Shown piece by piece: positions 1 to 9,469 of a stretch of DNA of 64,000 bases. Location: contig NZ_QBTZ01000001.1 of assembly GCF_003058055.1 (NCBI RefSeq), forward strand, positions 746,501-810,500, given 5' to 3'. Each line of letters opens with the position of its first letter. The first letter of the stretch is position 1. A program made the translations under genes and the position numbers. This DNA is from Acidovorax sp. 107 (GTDB lineage: Bacteria > Pseudomonadota > Gammaproteobacteria > Burkholderiales > Burkholderiaceae_C). Below the pieces are notes generated by a model. It saw only the letters and a program-made list of their open reading frames with translations. It was not told the origin of the DNA and did not search any database.

Positions 1-371
1 TGCTCACGCAGGCCAAGAAGCTGGGCGATGAGCTGGAAGCACGCAAGGCTGATCTGGCGGCCAGCACCGAGGCCGCGATTGTCGACGTGCTGGTGAAGAA
101 GACGCTGACCGCTCTGAAGCAGACGGGCCTCAAGCGCGTGGTGGTGGCCGGTGGGGTGGGAGCCAACCGGCACCTGCGCGCCCAGCTCAACGCCGCCTGC
201 GCGGCGGCCAAGGTGCGCGTGCATTACCCCGAACTGCACTTGTGCACCGACAACGGCGCCATGATCGCCATGGCTGCTGCGATGCGCCTGCAGGCCGGGC
301 AGCAGCAGGCCAGCACCGAGTACGCCTTTGACGTGAAGCCGCGCTGGCCGCTGGATGCCATCACGGTGTGA
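1..371 (+). CDS. tsaD: tRNA N6-adenosine threonylcarbamoyltransferase, C-terminal part (5' end outside window)
   Basis: TsaD transfers the threonylcarbamoyl group to A37 of ANN-decoding tRNAs, acting with TsaB and TsaE in the cytoplasm. The frame is open from base 3, so the gene starts left of the window; about 122 C-terminal residues are visible. Family hallmarks seen are [31 protein letters not shown] and the C-terminal [20 protein letters not shown], the ASKHA-fold nucleotide and metal-binding region of the Kae1/TsaD family. The reading frame ends with TGA and is followed within 22 bp by a palindromic mobile repeat. The family call is certain; the N-terminal half cannot be assessed. Confidence 0.95.
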   Translation, partial: LTQAKKLGDELEARKADLAASTEAAIVDVLVKKTLTALKQTGLKRVVVAGGVGANRHLRAQLNAACAAAKVRVHYPELHLCTDNGAMIAMAAAMRLQAGQQQASTEYAFDVKPRWPLDAITV

Positions 372-392
372 TTCTGAATAAAAAAGGCAGCG

Positions 393-559
393 AGGGACCC
401 TCTGCACGAATCAGCGCGCCGTGTGCATCAGGGGCCTCGGGCGGTCTGCCGCGTTGCAAATACTCGCAATAGCTACGGCTATTGCTGTGTTTTGCGCCTT
501 GCAGACCCTCCCGATCCGCTGCGCTCACTTGGCCAGCGAGATTCGTGCAGAGGGTCCCT
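393..559. mobile_element. MITE-like palindromic element with 20-bp terminal inverted repeats and AGCG target duplication
   Basis: The two ends are a perfect 20-bp inverted repeat: AGGGACCCTCTGCACGAATC at 393-412 and its reverse complement at 540-559. The interior is also an imperfect palindrome centred near 475, where GCAATAGC-TACG-GCTATTGC forms the tip, flanked by GGTCTGC and GCAGACC arms. The whole 167 bp could therefore fold into one long hairpin. A 4-bp direct repeat AGCG flanks it (389-392 and 560-563), as expected of a target duplication. No coding capacity is credible. Size, ends and duplication fit a miniature inverted-repeat element; the parent IS is unknown to me. Confidence 0.7.
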
Positions 560-597
560 AGCGCAGGTAAATCATGCGCTAGCTGCTATCTTTTTTG
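560..597 (-). repeat. Dispersed small intergenic repeat, copy A
   Basis: Read on the minus strand this is a poly-A stretch, then GATAGCAGCTAGCGC, a short spacer and GCGCTAG. It belongs to the same family as copies at 12902, 17857, 20171, 29291 and 53801. It lies between the MITE-like element and the stop codon of the aldehyde dehydrogenase. No terminator function is evident because no clear stem is followed by a T-run in the direction of that gene. Confidence 0.5.
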
Positions 598-601
598 ATG
601 T

Positions 602-2053
602 TTAGAACGGATAGTGGCGTGGCGTGGTCTGCACCGTCACCCAGCGTAGTTCGGTGAACTCACGCACCCCGGCCATGCCGCCAAAGCGGCCGTAGCCCGA
701 GCTCTTCACGCCCCCAAACGGCATCTGGCCTTCGTCGTGCACCGTGGGGCCGTTGACGTGGCAGATGCCTGACTCGATGCGCGCGGCCACGTTCCAGGCC
801 TTGGCCACGTCGCGGCTGAACACGGCGGATGACAGGCCGAACTCGTTGTCGTTGGCGCAGGCAATGGCTTCTTCCACACCGTTCACGCGCACCACGGGCT
901 TGACGGGGCCGAACGATTCCTCGCGGTAGATGTCCATCTCGGCCGTCACATGGTCGAGCACCGTGGCCTGCATGAGCGTGCTGTCGCTCTTGCCGCCGCA
1001 GACCAGCTTCGCGCCCTTGGCCAGTGCATCGTCGATGAGGGCGTTGCAGCGGTGCACCGTGGCCATGTCCACCACCGAACCCAGCACCACCGGGCCCTTG
1101 CGCGGGTCGCCCAGGGGCAGTGCCTTCGCGCGCGCGCCCAGCTTGGCCACAAATTCGTCGGCCACGGCGTTGTCCACGATGATGCGCTCGGTGGACATGC
1201 AGATCTGGCCCGAGTTGGCGAAGGCGCCAAACACGGTGCCCGCCGCGGCGGCGTCGATGTCCGCGTCATCCAGCACCAGCAGCGGCGCCTTGCCGCCCAG
1301 CTCCAGCACCACGGGCTTGAGGTACTTGGCGCAGGTCTGCGCAATGATGCGGCCCACCTTGGTAGAGCCGGTGAAGTTGATGCGGCGCACCGCCGGGTGG
1401 GCCACGATGGCCTCGACCACTGCACCGGCGTCGGCCGGGGCGTTGGTCACAAAGTTCACCACACCAGCGGGCAGACCGGCTTCCTGCAGTGCCTCGATGA
1501 TGAGGCCGTGCGTGGCAGGGCACAGCTCCGAGCCTTTCAGGATCACCGTGTTGCCGCAGGCCAGTGGCGTGGCGATGGCGCGCACGCCGAGGATGACCGG
1601 GGCGTTCCACGGTGCAATGCCCAGCACTACGCCCGCCGCCTGGCGCACGCCCATGGCCAGGCTGCCGGGCACGTCGGACGGAATCACCTCGCCCGCAATC
1701 TGCGTGGTCAGCGCGGCGGCTTCTTGCAGCAGGCCAGCGGCCAGGTGCACGTTGAAGCCGGCCCACATGCCGGATGCTCCGGTCTCGGCCGCCATGGCCA
1801 CCGCAAAGTCGGCCGTGCGGGCCTCCAGCGCGTGTGCGGCCTTGAGCAGCAACGCGCGGCGGGCGTTGGGGCCCAGGGCGGACCAGGCCGGGAAGGCCTT
1901 GGCAGCCGCGTCGGCAGCGGCCTTGGCATCGGCCACGCTGGCGGCGGGGGCCGTGGTGGCGACCGATCCGTCGAGCGGGTTGCGGCGCTCAAACGTGGCG
2001 CCGCCGGTGGCTTGCACGCGCTCGCCGTTGATCAGCATGGAAATGGCAGTCAT
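602..2053 (-). CDS. NAD(P)-dependent aldehyde dehydrogenase, vanillin/salicylaldehyde dehydrogenase-like
   Basis: This 483-residue enzyme oxidises an aldehyde to the carboxylic acid with NAD(P)+. Seen in order are the cofactor-binding PWNAPV region, the FTGSTKVG turn, the catalytic glutamate in ELGGKAPLLVLDDAD, the catalytic cysteine in NSGQICMSTERI, and EESFGPV near the C-terminus. The frame is open further upstream, but the ATG at 2053 has an AGGAG ribosome site about 9 bases before it and gives the usual family length. It is the last gene of a minus-strand cluster encoding a LivHMGF-type importer, and an AraC regulator resembling FeaR, a regulator of aromatic aldehyde oxidation, is divergent at the far end. 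An aromatic aldehyde substrate is therefore likely but not proven. Confidence 0.88.
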   Translation of the reverse strand: MTAISMLINGERVQATGGATFERRNPLDGSVATTAPAASVADAKAAADAAAKAFPAWSALGPNARRALLLKAAHALEARTADFAVAMAAETGASGMWAGFNVHLAAGLLQEAAALTTQIAGEVIPSDVPGSLAMGVRQAAGVVLGIAPWNAPVILGVRAIATPLACGNTVILKGSELCPATHGLIIEALQEAGLPAGVVNFVTNAPADAGAVVEAIVAHPAVRRINFTGSTKVGRIIAQTCAKYLKPVVLELGGKAPLLVLDDADIDAAAAGTVFGAFANSGQICMSTERIIVDNAVADEFVAKLGARAKALPLGDPRKGPVVLGSVVDMATVHRCNALIDDALAKGAKLVCGGKSDSTLMQATVLDHVTAEMDIYREESFGPVKPVVRVNGVEEAIACANDNEFGLSSAVFSRDVAKAWNVAARIESGICHVNGPTVHDEGQMPFGGVKSSGYGRFGGMAGVREFTELRWVTVQTTPRHYPF

Positions 2054-2103
2054 GGATGAAAGCTCCTGAAAAAGAACAGATGAAAAAGGGTCGGAAGAGG
2101 TAT

Positions 2104-2810
<707 letters not shown>

Positions 2811-2814
<4 letters not shown>

Positions 2815-3572
2815 GCCGTGGCTCCTTGTTCTTTGCCGCTGGCCATTTCGTCACCCAGATAGGCTTCGATCACCTGCGGATCGCGCACCACCTCGGCGGG
2901 TGTACCGTCGGCAATCTTGCGGCCCTGGTGCAGCACCAGCACGCGCTCCACATACTTGAGCAGCGTGGTCACCGCATGCTCGATCCACACCACCGTCAGC
3001 CCCCAGTCATCCCGCAGGCGGCGGATGCGCTGGGCCATGGCATCTACTTCGGATTCGGTCAGGCCCGCAGCCACCTCGTCGAGCAGCAGCAGGCGCGGGC
3101 GCGTGCCCAGGGCCATGCCGATCTCCAGCAAGCGCTGCTGCGACGGTGTCACGTCGGCGGCGGGGCGGTCGGCCAGGTGCGCCAGGCCCAACATGGAGAG
3201 AATTTCCTCCTCGCTACGCAGGCCTTCGGGCCCCTGGCGGTGGCGGCCTGCGAACTGCATGCCAAAGCGCACGTTGTCACGCACCGTCATGTCGGGGAAC
3301 ACGCGCGGCGTCTGGAAGGTGCGCGCAATGCCGTGGGCCGCATAGTGGTGCGGGCCCTTGCCGGTGAGGTTGTCGGCGCCGCTCACCAACGTGCCCGAGG
3401 TGGGCGGCTGCACGCCCGAGATGGCGTTGAAGAACGTGGTCTTGCCCGCGCCGTTGGGGCCGATGATGCCAATCAGCTCACCCGTGTGCAGCGTGGCGCT
3501 CACCCCATCCACAGCAGTCAGGCCGCCAAAGCGCACGGTCACGGCGTCGATGGTCAACAGGGCTTCAGCCAT
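2811..3572 (-). CDS. livG: Branched-chain amino acid-type ABC transporter, ATP-binding protein LivG
   Basis: The second ATPase of the importer, 253 residues. It has Walker [17 protein letters not shown], a Q-loop region around ARTFQTPRVFPDMTV, Walker B RLLLLDEVAAGLTESE and IEHAV as the switch histidine. The usual signature motif is modified to TPSQQRLLEIGMALG, as commonly seen in LivG proteins. It overlaps livM by 8 bases at its start and livF by 4 bases at its end, so the four transport genes form one tight translational unit. Confidence 0.92.
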
Positions 3573-4497
3573 GGCGTGCCTCCGCCGCAGGTTTGCGCCG
3601 TTGCCACAGCGTGGCCAGGCCGTTGGGCAGGTACATCACGCACAAAATCAGCAGCAGTCCCAGCACCATCATGTAGCCGTAGGGCAGCTGCAGGCGCAGC
3701 GTTTCGGCCAGCAGGCTGAACACGATGGCCGCCAGGATGGGGCCGCCCAGGCTGGTGGCGCCGCCGATCAGCGCGATCAGCACCGTTTGGAAGCCGATGA
3801 AGGGGCTGAACACGGCCGCAGGTTCGATGTACGTCCAGCGCACCGCCATGGCTGCGCCCACCGCGCCGGCAAAGGCGGCGGTGATGCCAAAGCCCGCGAT
3901 CTTGGCCAAGCGCGTGTCCACGCCCAGCGTCTGCGCGCGCTGCTCGTCGGCACCAATGCCCGAGAGCGCCAGGCCAAAGCGGCTGCGCTGGATGGCAATC
4001 GCCGTGGCAATGGCGCCCGCCGCTATCAGCAGCACCGTGAGGTACACCGTCTCGTTGCTGGGCACCACCGTGAGCACGCGGCCCACGGTGCCCGACACCT
4101 GCTTTTCGACAAAGGTCACAGCGTGGCGGATCAGCTCCGTCATGCCGAAGGTCAGCACCGCAAAGTAGGTGCCGCGCAGGTGCAGCACCGCTGCGCCCAT
4201 CACCACGGCCACGATGGTGGCGATCAGCGCGCCGCTCAGAATCACCAGCGGCCAGGGCAGCACGCCCAGCAGCATCGCGCTGGTGTACGCACCCACACCA
4301 AAGAAGGCCGAGGTGGCCAGCGACAGGTAGCGCGTGGCACCGCAGAACAAGGACCAGCTGGTCGCCAGCGCGATGTACATCAAGCAACTGAGCAGCACCG
4401 AGGCCATGAACTCGGACACCAGCCACGGCAGGGTGGCGACCACCGCCACCCCCGCAGCCAGCGCCAGCCAGGGCTTGTTGGAATGTAAGGAAGTCAT
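3565..4497 (-). CDS. livM: Branched-chain amino acid-type ABC transporter, permease LivM
   Basis: Inner-membrane permease of 310 residues with about eight to ten hydrophobic segments, such as WLALAAGVAVVATLPWLV and PLVILSGALIATIVAVVMGA. It shows the LivM-typical pattern GVGAYTSAMLL and the C-terminal coupling-region sequence IGGATSLGGPILAAIVFSLL. It pairs with LivH to form the translocation channel. Start and stop overlap the neighbouring livH and livG genes by a few bases. Confidence 0.92.
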   Translation of the reverse strand: MTSLHSNKPWLALAAGVAVVATLPWLVSEFMASVLLSCLMYIALATSWSLFCGATRYLSLATSAFFGVGAYTSAMLLGVLPWPLVILSGALIATIVAVVMGAAVLHLRGTYFAVLTFGMTELIRHAVTFVEKQVSGTVGRVLTVVPSNETVYLTVLLIAAGAIATAIAIQRSRFGLALSGIGADEQRAQTLGVDTRLAKIAGFGITAAFAGAVGAAMAVRWTYIEPAAVFSPFIGFQTVLIALIGGATSLGGPILAAIVFSLLAETLRLQLPYGYMMVLGLLLILCVMYLPNGLATLWQRRKPAAEARHG

Positions 4498-5372
4498 TTT
4501 TTCGAGAACAGTCCGTTGGGGCGCCAGATGAGCACGCCGATGAACACTGCATAGCTCAGCAGCATCTTGAGAGACGGGCTGCTGAAGTGCATGCCCAAGG
4601 CTTCGACCACGCCCAGCAGCAGGCCCCCGGCCAGGCTGCCCGCCAGGCTGCCAAAGCCGCCCAGCGTGATGACGATGAGCGCCGTGACGGTATAGGGCTC
4701 GCCCATGGATGGCGAAATCTCATACGTCATGGACAGCAGCGTCCCCGCCACGCCCGACAGGCCCAGGCCAATGCCAAACATCATGGGGTGCAGGCGCCGG
4801 GTGTTGATGCCCACCAGCTGCGCGCCCGTGGGCGACTGCATTAGCGCCCGCACGGCCTTACCCAGCAGCGTGAGCTTGAGCAGCGCGATCAACCCGGCCG
4901 ACAGCGCCAGCGCCACGCCGAACAGCACCAGCTTGTTTTCAGTAAAGCGCATGCCCGCAATCTGCACCGGGTCGGCCAGGTATTCGTACCCGCGCAGGTC
5001 GCCGCCCCAGATCAGCAGGGCGGTGTTCTGCACCAGGAACATCAGGCCAAAGCCCACCATCAGGCTGCGCGCCTCGAACACGTCCACATTGGGCGCGCGG
5101 GCGGCCAAGCGCTTGAAGCACAGCGCATGCACCACCACGCCCAGCGCAAACAGCACGATGAAGGCCAGCGGCATCAGCAGCAGCGGCGAGATGCCCCACA
5201 GGGTGTGCGCCGACCAGGTGAGGAAGGCGCCCAGCATCAGGAACTCGCCATGCGAGATGTTCATGATGCGCATCAGCCCGTACTGCAGATTCAGGCCCAT
5301 GGCCACCAGCGCGTAGATACCGCCGGTAATGAGGCCACTGGCGACCAGTTCGGCCCAGGAAGTCAGAGACAC
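4494..5372 (-). CDS. livH: Branched-chain amino acid-type ABC transporter, permease LivH
   Basis: Inner-membrane permease of 292 residues. The N-terminal ASGLITGGIYALVAMGLNL and NISHGEFLMLGAF are hallmark LivH motifs, and VITLGGFGSLAGSLAGGLLL near the C-terminus is the coupling region. It starts 4 bases after the substrate-binding-protein gene ends, consistent with one transcript reading from the binding protein to the aldehyde dehydrogenase. Confidence 0.92.
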   Translation of the reverse strand: MSLTSWAELVASGLITGGIYALVAMGLNLQYGLMRIMNISHGEFLMLGAFLTWSAHTLWGISPLLLMPLAFIVLFALGVVVHALCFKRLAARAPNVDVFEARSLMVGFGLMFLVQNTALLIWGGDLRGYEYLADPVQIAGMRFTENKLVLFGVALALSAGLIALLKLTLLGKAVRALMQSPTGAQLVGINTRRLHPMMFGIGLGLSGVAGTLLSMTYEISPSMGEPYTVTALIVITLGGFGSLAGSLAGGLLLGVVEALGMHFSSPSLKMLLSYAVFIGVLIWRPNGLFSKK

Positions 5373-5376
5373 AGTG

Positions 5377-6585
5377 TTATTTCCAGGCTGGTTTGGATGT
5401 GTTCAGCTGCGCTGTGGCACGGTCCTTAGGCCACACGACCTCGAAATCGCTGCCTTGCCACTGGCTCACGGTTCCTGGGATGGACGCGTTCTCGCTGCCC
5501 TGGAATCGAATGCCACCCAGGATGGTCTGGAACTCGTTCTTGGCGATGTGCTCGCGCAGCGCCTTGCGGTCCAGGCCCGCCTTTTCCACGGCCTGTTGCA
5601 GGATCTGCAGGCCCGCCCAGGCGTGGCCGCTGGCCCAGCGGTCGGGTTCCTTGTTGAACTTCTTCACGTGGGCGTCGAAGTACGCCTTGGCCTCGGGGCT
5701 GGTCTTCACGCTCCACGAGCCCATGCCGATCACGCCCTCGGTGTTGGCCTGCATCACGTTCTTGTAGAGCTGGAAGGCCGTGCCCACCGAGGCGTAGAAG
5801 AACTTGGGGTTCAGCCCCACTTCGCGTGCCTGGCGGCTGGCCAGGATGGTGTCGGGCGGGTAGGTGATGCCGATGAAGGCGTCGGGGTTTTGGTCCTTGA
5901 TGCCACGCAGCACGGGCGCCAGATCCTTCACGCCCAGCGGGTAGCTCTTGCGCTCCAGCACCTGGATGCTGGTCTTCTTGAGCGCGTTGTTCAGCGCGGC
6001 AAAGTTTTCGAGGCCGAACAGGTCGTCCATGTAGACGATGGCAATGGTCTTGACGTTGTTGGCCACCAGCATCTCCACCAGCGCGCCCATCATCTTGTCG
6101 GGCTGCTGCAGCAGCGAGAAGAAGTAGGGCAGGTTCATGTCGATCAGCTTGCGCGACAGCGCCGTGGGCGCCAGCAGCGGGTAGCCAAAGCGGTTCGCCA
6201 GCGGTGCAATGGCGAAGTTGGCGCCCGAACCCCAGGGCGGCAGGATCAGGTCCACCTTGTCGCTGCCCATGAGCTTTTCGTAAGTGCGCACGCAGGTTTC
6301 GGTCTCGCTGCGGTCGTCGTAGCCGATAAGTTCAATGGGGCGCTTCGTGCCCTTCACGCTCAGGCCGCCCGCTGCGTTCATCTGCTCGGCCCACAGCAGG
6401 TAGTTGGGCTCCTGGCTCACCTGCGCGCCGGCCGCCCAAGGGCCTGTGCGGGCTATGGCGTAGCCGATGCGGATGGGGGCTGCGCTGCTGCCCTGGGCCC
6501 ACAACTGGGGCGCCACGGCCAGGGTGCCGACCGTGGCGGCGGCGCCTTTGATCCACTGGCGCTTGGAGGGTTGGTGTGCTGTCAT
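5377..6585 (-). CDS. ABC transporter substrate-binding protein (Peripla_BP_6 / HAAT family)
   Basis: Periplasmic receptor of 402 residues and first gene of the liv-type operon. The N-terminus SKRQWIKGAAATVGTLAVAP is an export signal; the KR before a hydrophobic stretch resembles a relaxed Tat motif, but Sec export is equally possible, with cleavage probably after QLWA. The mature part begins PIRIGYAIARTGPWAAGAQ, the typical opening of the type I periplasmic-binding fold, followed by GGLSVKG and ELIGYDDRSE. Which ligand it binds cannot be read from the sequence. The intergenic region before it is shared with the divergent AraC regulator. Confidence 0.9.
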   Translation of the reverse strand: MTAHQPSKRQWIKGAAATVGTLAVAPQLWAQGSSAAPIRIGYAIARTGPWAAGAQVSQEPNYLLWAEQMNAAGGLSVKGTKRPIELIGYDDRSETETCVRTYEKLMGSDKVDLILPPWGSGANFAIAPLANRFGYPLLAPTALSRKLIDMNLPYFFSLLQQPDKMMGALVEMLVANNVKTIAIVYMDDLFGLENFAALNNALKKTSIQVLERKSYPLGVKDLAPVLRGIKDQNPDAFIGITYPPDTILASRQAREVGLNPKFFYASVGTAFQLYKNVMQANTEGVIGMGSWSVKTSPEAKAYFDAHVKKFNKEPDRWASGHAWAGLQILQQAVEKAGLDRKALREHIAKNEFQTILGGIRFQGSENASIPGTVSQWQGSDFEVVWPKDRATAQLNTSKPAWK

Positions 6586-6662
6586 TGTGTGTCTCCTCGG
6601 ATGGAGCCTGCGTGGTGCAGACCGTGCGGGGATCGTAGGCAGAGGGGCCGGCGCCTGCTGCG

Positions 6663-6696
6663 CTCAGCGTGCACAAAACACTTGCCTGAGCGTGCA
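6663..6696. promoter_or_regulatory. Tandem direct repeat, candidate operator for the divergent AraC-family regulator
   Basis: CTCAGCGTGCA at 6663-6673 and CTGAGCGTGCA at 6686-6696 differ at one base and are spaced 23 bp start to start, about two helical turns. That is the arrangement AraC-family proteins use for tandem monomer sites. The repeat lies between the importer operon (minus) and the regulator gene (plus). The assignment is inference from geometry. Confidence 0.45.
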
Positions 6697-6800
6697 GGCG
6701 GCAGCGGGTTTACCCGGATTTCCACAGTGGGCGCGGGACAAAGCGTGCGTCCGATAATCGCTGCACGACCAGTGGCGCCAGCCGCTGACCTGGAGACACC

Positions 6801-7796
6801 ATGGCCCACCCCCTGATGGAGGTATCCACCGATACCGTGGCACCGCGCGACCGCCTGCACCTGTGGGGCGATGCGGTATGGCGCCTCATTGGCGGGCTGG
6901 AGTCCGATGCGTTTGGTGACGATGCCTTTGCGGGCCACATCACCTCGGGCCAGGCGGGCTATGTGAACCTGTGCCAGCTGGACGTGAGCCGCCACCGCGT
7001 GGTGCGCACCCCCAGCCTCATCCGGGGCAGTGACCGGGCCTACATCAAGGTGGTGGCGCAGCTCGAAGGGCGTGCCTGCTTCGAGCAAAACGGCCGCCAG
7101 GTGTGGCTGTCACCCGGCGAGTGGAGCGTGTACGACACCACCCGCGCCTACGCCGTGAGCAACCCCGAGGCCGTGCGGCAGATGGTGCTGATGATTCCCA
7201 AGGAACAACTGCCCGAGCGCAAGCTCAAGCTCGACGACCTGATGGTGCAGCGCTTTTCGGGCACCACGGGCGTCTCGCGGCTGGCATGGGACACCATGCG
7301 CGCCGCGTTTGCCGAGCTGCCCACCATGTCCGACGCCGCCGCCGACGGCGTGGCCGACGTGATCACGCACCTGGTGCAGCTGTCGCTGCTGGAGCGCAAT
7401 GGCCAGCAAAGCCTGCTGTCGCAGCGCGAGGCGCTGCGCGACCGCATCAGCCAGTACATTGACCGCCACCTGGGTGACCCCGACCTCACCATCGACCGCA
7501 TGGCCCAGGCGCTCAACTGCAGCAAGCGGCACCTGTACAACGCGGTGGCCGACGATGAGGAAACCCTGGCCGCCATGATCCAGCGCCGCCGCCTGGAGGC
7601 CTGCCTGCGCGACCTGCGCCACCCGGCGCATGCACAGCGCTCGGTCACCGACATTGCGCTGTCCTGGGGTTTCAGCAACAGTGCGCATTTCAGCCGGGCG
7701 TTCCGCGCGCATGTGGGCTGCAGCCCCAGCGAATACCGGGCCCGGACGTGGGGGCCCTCCATGGTGTTGCTCGATCCCCCGCTGCTTGCGCATTGA
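6801..7796 (+). CDS. AraC-family transcriptional regulator with N-terminal FeaR-like ligand domain
   Basis: Cytoplasmic activator of 331 residues. The first ~200 residues fit the AraC-binding-like domain found in FeaR-type regulators (DRLHLWGDAVWRLIGGLE, GYVNLCQLDVSRHRVVRT, SVYDTTRAYAV). The last ~100 residues carry two helix-turn-helix units: LTIDRMAQALNCSKRHLYNA and VTDIALSWGFSNSAHFSRAF, ending PSEYR. A GGAG ribosome site precedes the ATG. FeaR activates aromatic amine and aldehyde oxidation in enterobacteria, so control of the divergent importer and aldehyde dehydrogenase operon is a reasonable inference. Confidence 0.88.
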   Translation: MAHPLMEVSTDTVAPRDRLHLWGDAVWRLIGGLESDAFGDDAFAGHITSGQAGYVNLCQLDVSRHRVVRTPSLIRGSDRAYIKVVAQLEGRACFEQNGRQVWLSPGEWSVYDTTRAYAVSNPEAVRQMVLMIPKEQLPERKLKLDDLMVQRFSGTTGVSRLAWDTMRAAFAELPTMSDAAADGVADVITHLVQLSLLERNGQQSLLSQREALRDRISQYIDRHLGDPDLTIDRMAQALNCSKRHLYNAVADDEETLAAMIQRRRLEACLRDLRHPAHAQRSVTDIALSWGFSNSAHFSRAFRAHVGCSPSEYRARTWGPSMVLLDPPLLAH

Positions 7797-7949
7797 GCGA
7801 TGGATGCAGGGCCGGTGGCGTAGCCGCCCGCGGGCGCGGCGCGGTGGTTGGTGCGTTGCATCATTTCTTTACGCTGGCTTGACCCACGGGGTACCTTTTG
7901 TGCGCAATCGCTGCTCACAATGGGGTTTTCCCTTGCGCCGCTACAGCCC

Positions 7950-9452
7950 ATGCGTTTTATCCACCCGGCCTCTCCAGCCGCTGCGCCCACTGCCCGGGCA
8001 GCGCGCTCCCTGCGCCCACAGCGTCCCCTGAGTCCATCGCACGCTGTGCCCTGGCGGCACATGGCCCTGACGCTGTGCGTCGTGCTGGCCGCCACCGGAT
8101 GCGCCAGCCTCGCCCCACTGGACGGGACCCCGCCCGTGGTGGCTGTTCCCGCGGCCTGGTCGGCAGCGGGCACGAGTGGTCCACAAGGCGTCGCAGCCAC
8201 CCCCCAGGGATTCAATCTTGTGCAATGGTGGCAGCGCCTGAATGACCCCTTGCTCACCACACTGGTGGAGCAGGCCTTGAAGGCCAACACCAGCGTGCGC
8301 ACCGCTCAGGCCGCGTTGCAGCAGGCGCGTGCGCAGGTAGATGTGCAATCGGCTGGGCTGCTGCCCAGCGTCGGTGCATCTGCCTCGGCACAGCGCAGCC
8401 GGGCGAACAACAGCACAGGCAACACCTTCCAGGCCGGTTTTGACGCAAGCTGGGAGCCCGATGTGTTTGGCCGCGTGCGCAGCGGCGTGAGCGCCAGCGA
8501 GGCCGATGCGCGCGCGGCAGAGGCCAGCCTGGCCGACGTGCAGGTGTCGCTGGCGGCCGAGGTGGCCGTCAACTACATCGAGCTGCGCGGGCTGCAGGAG
8601 CGTTTGGCCATTGCGCGCAGCAACCTGGCCAGCCAGCAGGAGACCCTGCAGCTCACGCAGTGGCGCCTGCAGGCGGGGCTGACCACCTCGCTCATCACTG
8701 AGCAGGCCCTCGCAGCGGCCGAGCAGACGGCCGCGCAGATTCCCTCGCTCGAAGCCAGCCTGGCGCAGTCGCGCTACAGCCTGTCCGTGCTGACCGGCCA
8801 GGTGCCCGGGGCGCTCGACGCCACCCTAGCCGCCAGCGCGCCCGTGCCGCAGCCCACGGCAGAACTGGCGCTGGCGATACCGGCCGAGACGCTGCGCCAG
8901 CGCCCCGATGTGCGCGCGGCCGAACAACGCATTGCCGCCGCCCTGGCGCGTGTGTCGCAGGCCGATGCGGCGCGCTACCCCAGCTTCTCCCTCGGCGGCT
9001 CGCTGGGCCTGCGCGCTCTCACGCTGGGGGCGTTATCGGGTGGCAGTGCCGTGACCAGTGCCTTGCTGGGCAGCGTATCCATTCCGCTGCTCGACGGTGG
9101 CGCCGCCCGCGCGCAGGTGCGTGTGCAGTCTGCCGCGCTGGAGCAGGCCCGCGTGGCCTACGAGTCCACGGTGCTCACCGCCCTGCAGGATGTGGAGAAC
9201 GCGCTGGTGGCCCTGCGCGGCGACCGCGAAAAGCTGGAACGCCTGACCGCCGCCGCAGACGCGGCCCGCAACGCCGCCCTGCTGGCGCAGCAGCGCTACA
9301 GCAGCGGGCTCATCGACTTTCAGGCGGTGCTGGAGACCCAGCGCACGCTGCTGTCCACGCAAGAGAGTGTGGCCACCACCACCGCTGCCGTCGCGGCAGA
9401 CCATGTTCGTTTGTACAAGGCGCTGGGGGGCGGCTGGCAGCCGGCCCCGTAA
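7950..9452 (+). CDS. Efflux system outer-membrane lipoprotein, NodT/OprM family
   Basis: TolC-like outer-membrane channel of a tripartite exporter, about 500 residues. A lipobox LAATGC follows a hydrophobic stretch ALTLCVVLAATGC, so the protein is probably acylated on that cysteine. The mature part has the repeated OEP domains: NDPLLTTLVEQALKANTSVR, QAGFDASWEPDVFGRVRSGV, RPDVRAAEQRIAAALARVSQ and AYESTVLTALQDVENALVAL. The start is uncertain: the frame is open from 7848, and ATGs exist at 7920, 7950 and 8061, none with a strong ribosome site. It is followed 17 bp later by the adaptor gene. Confidence 0.88.
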   Translation: MRFIHPASPAAAPTARAARSLRPQRPLSPSHAVPWRHMALTLCVVLAATGCASLAPLDGTPPVVAVPAAWSAAGTSGPQGVAATPQGFNLVQWWQRLNDPLLTTLVEQALKANTSVRTAQAALQQARAQVDVQSAGLLPSVGASASAQRSRANNSTGNTFQAGFDASWEPDVFGRVRSGVSASEADARAAEASLADVQVSLAAEVAVNYIELRGLQERLAIARSNLASQQETLQLTQWRLQAGLTTSLITEQALAAAEQTAAQIPSLEASLAQSRYSLSVLTGQVPGALDATLAASAPVPQPTAELALAIPAETLRQRPDVRAAEQRIAAALARVSQADAARYPSFSLGGSLGLRALTLGALSGGSAVTSALLGSVSIPLLDGGAARAQVRVQSAALEQARVAYESTVLTALQDVENALVALRGDREKLERLTAAADAARNAALLAQQRYSSGLIDFQAVLETQRTLLSTQESVATTTAAVAADHVRLYKALGGGWQPAP

Positions 9453-9469
9453 CCCGGTCGCCCTGTTGC

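Noticed and set aside
423..605. A 60-codon frame in the tsaD-aldehyde dehydrogenase gap
   Set aside because: It lies inside the palindromic MITE-like element and its symmetry accounts for the open frame.
930..2069. Two overlapping 370-codon plus-strand frames opposite the aldehyde dehydrogenase
   Set aside because: Both are shadows; two frames open at once on the same strand is a sign of base composition, not coding.
5329..6816. A 495-codon plus-strand frame opposite the substrate-binding protein
   Set aside because: Antisense shadow; no ribosome site, motif or operon context.
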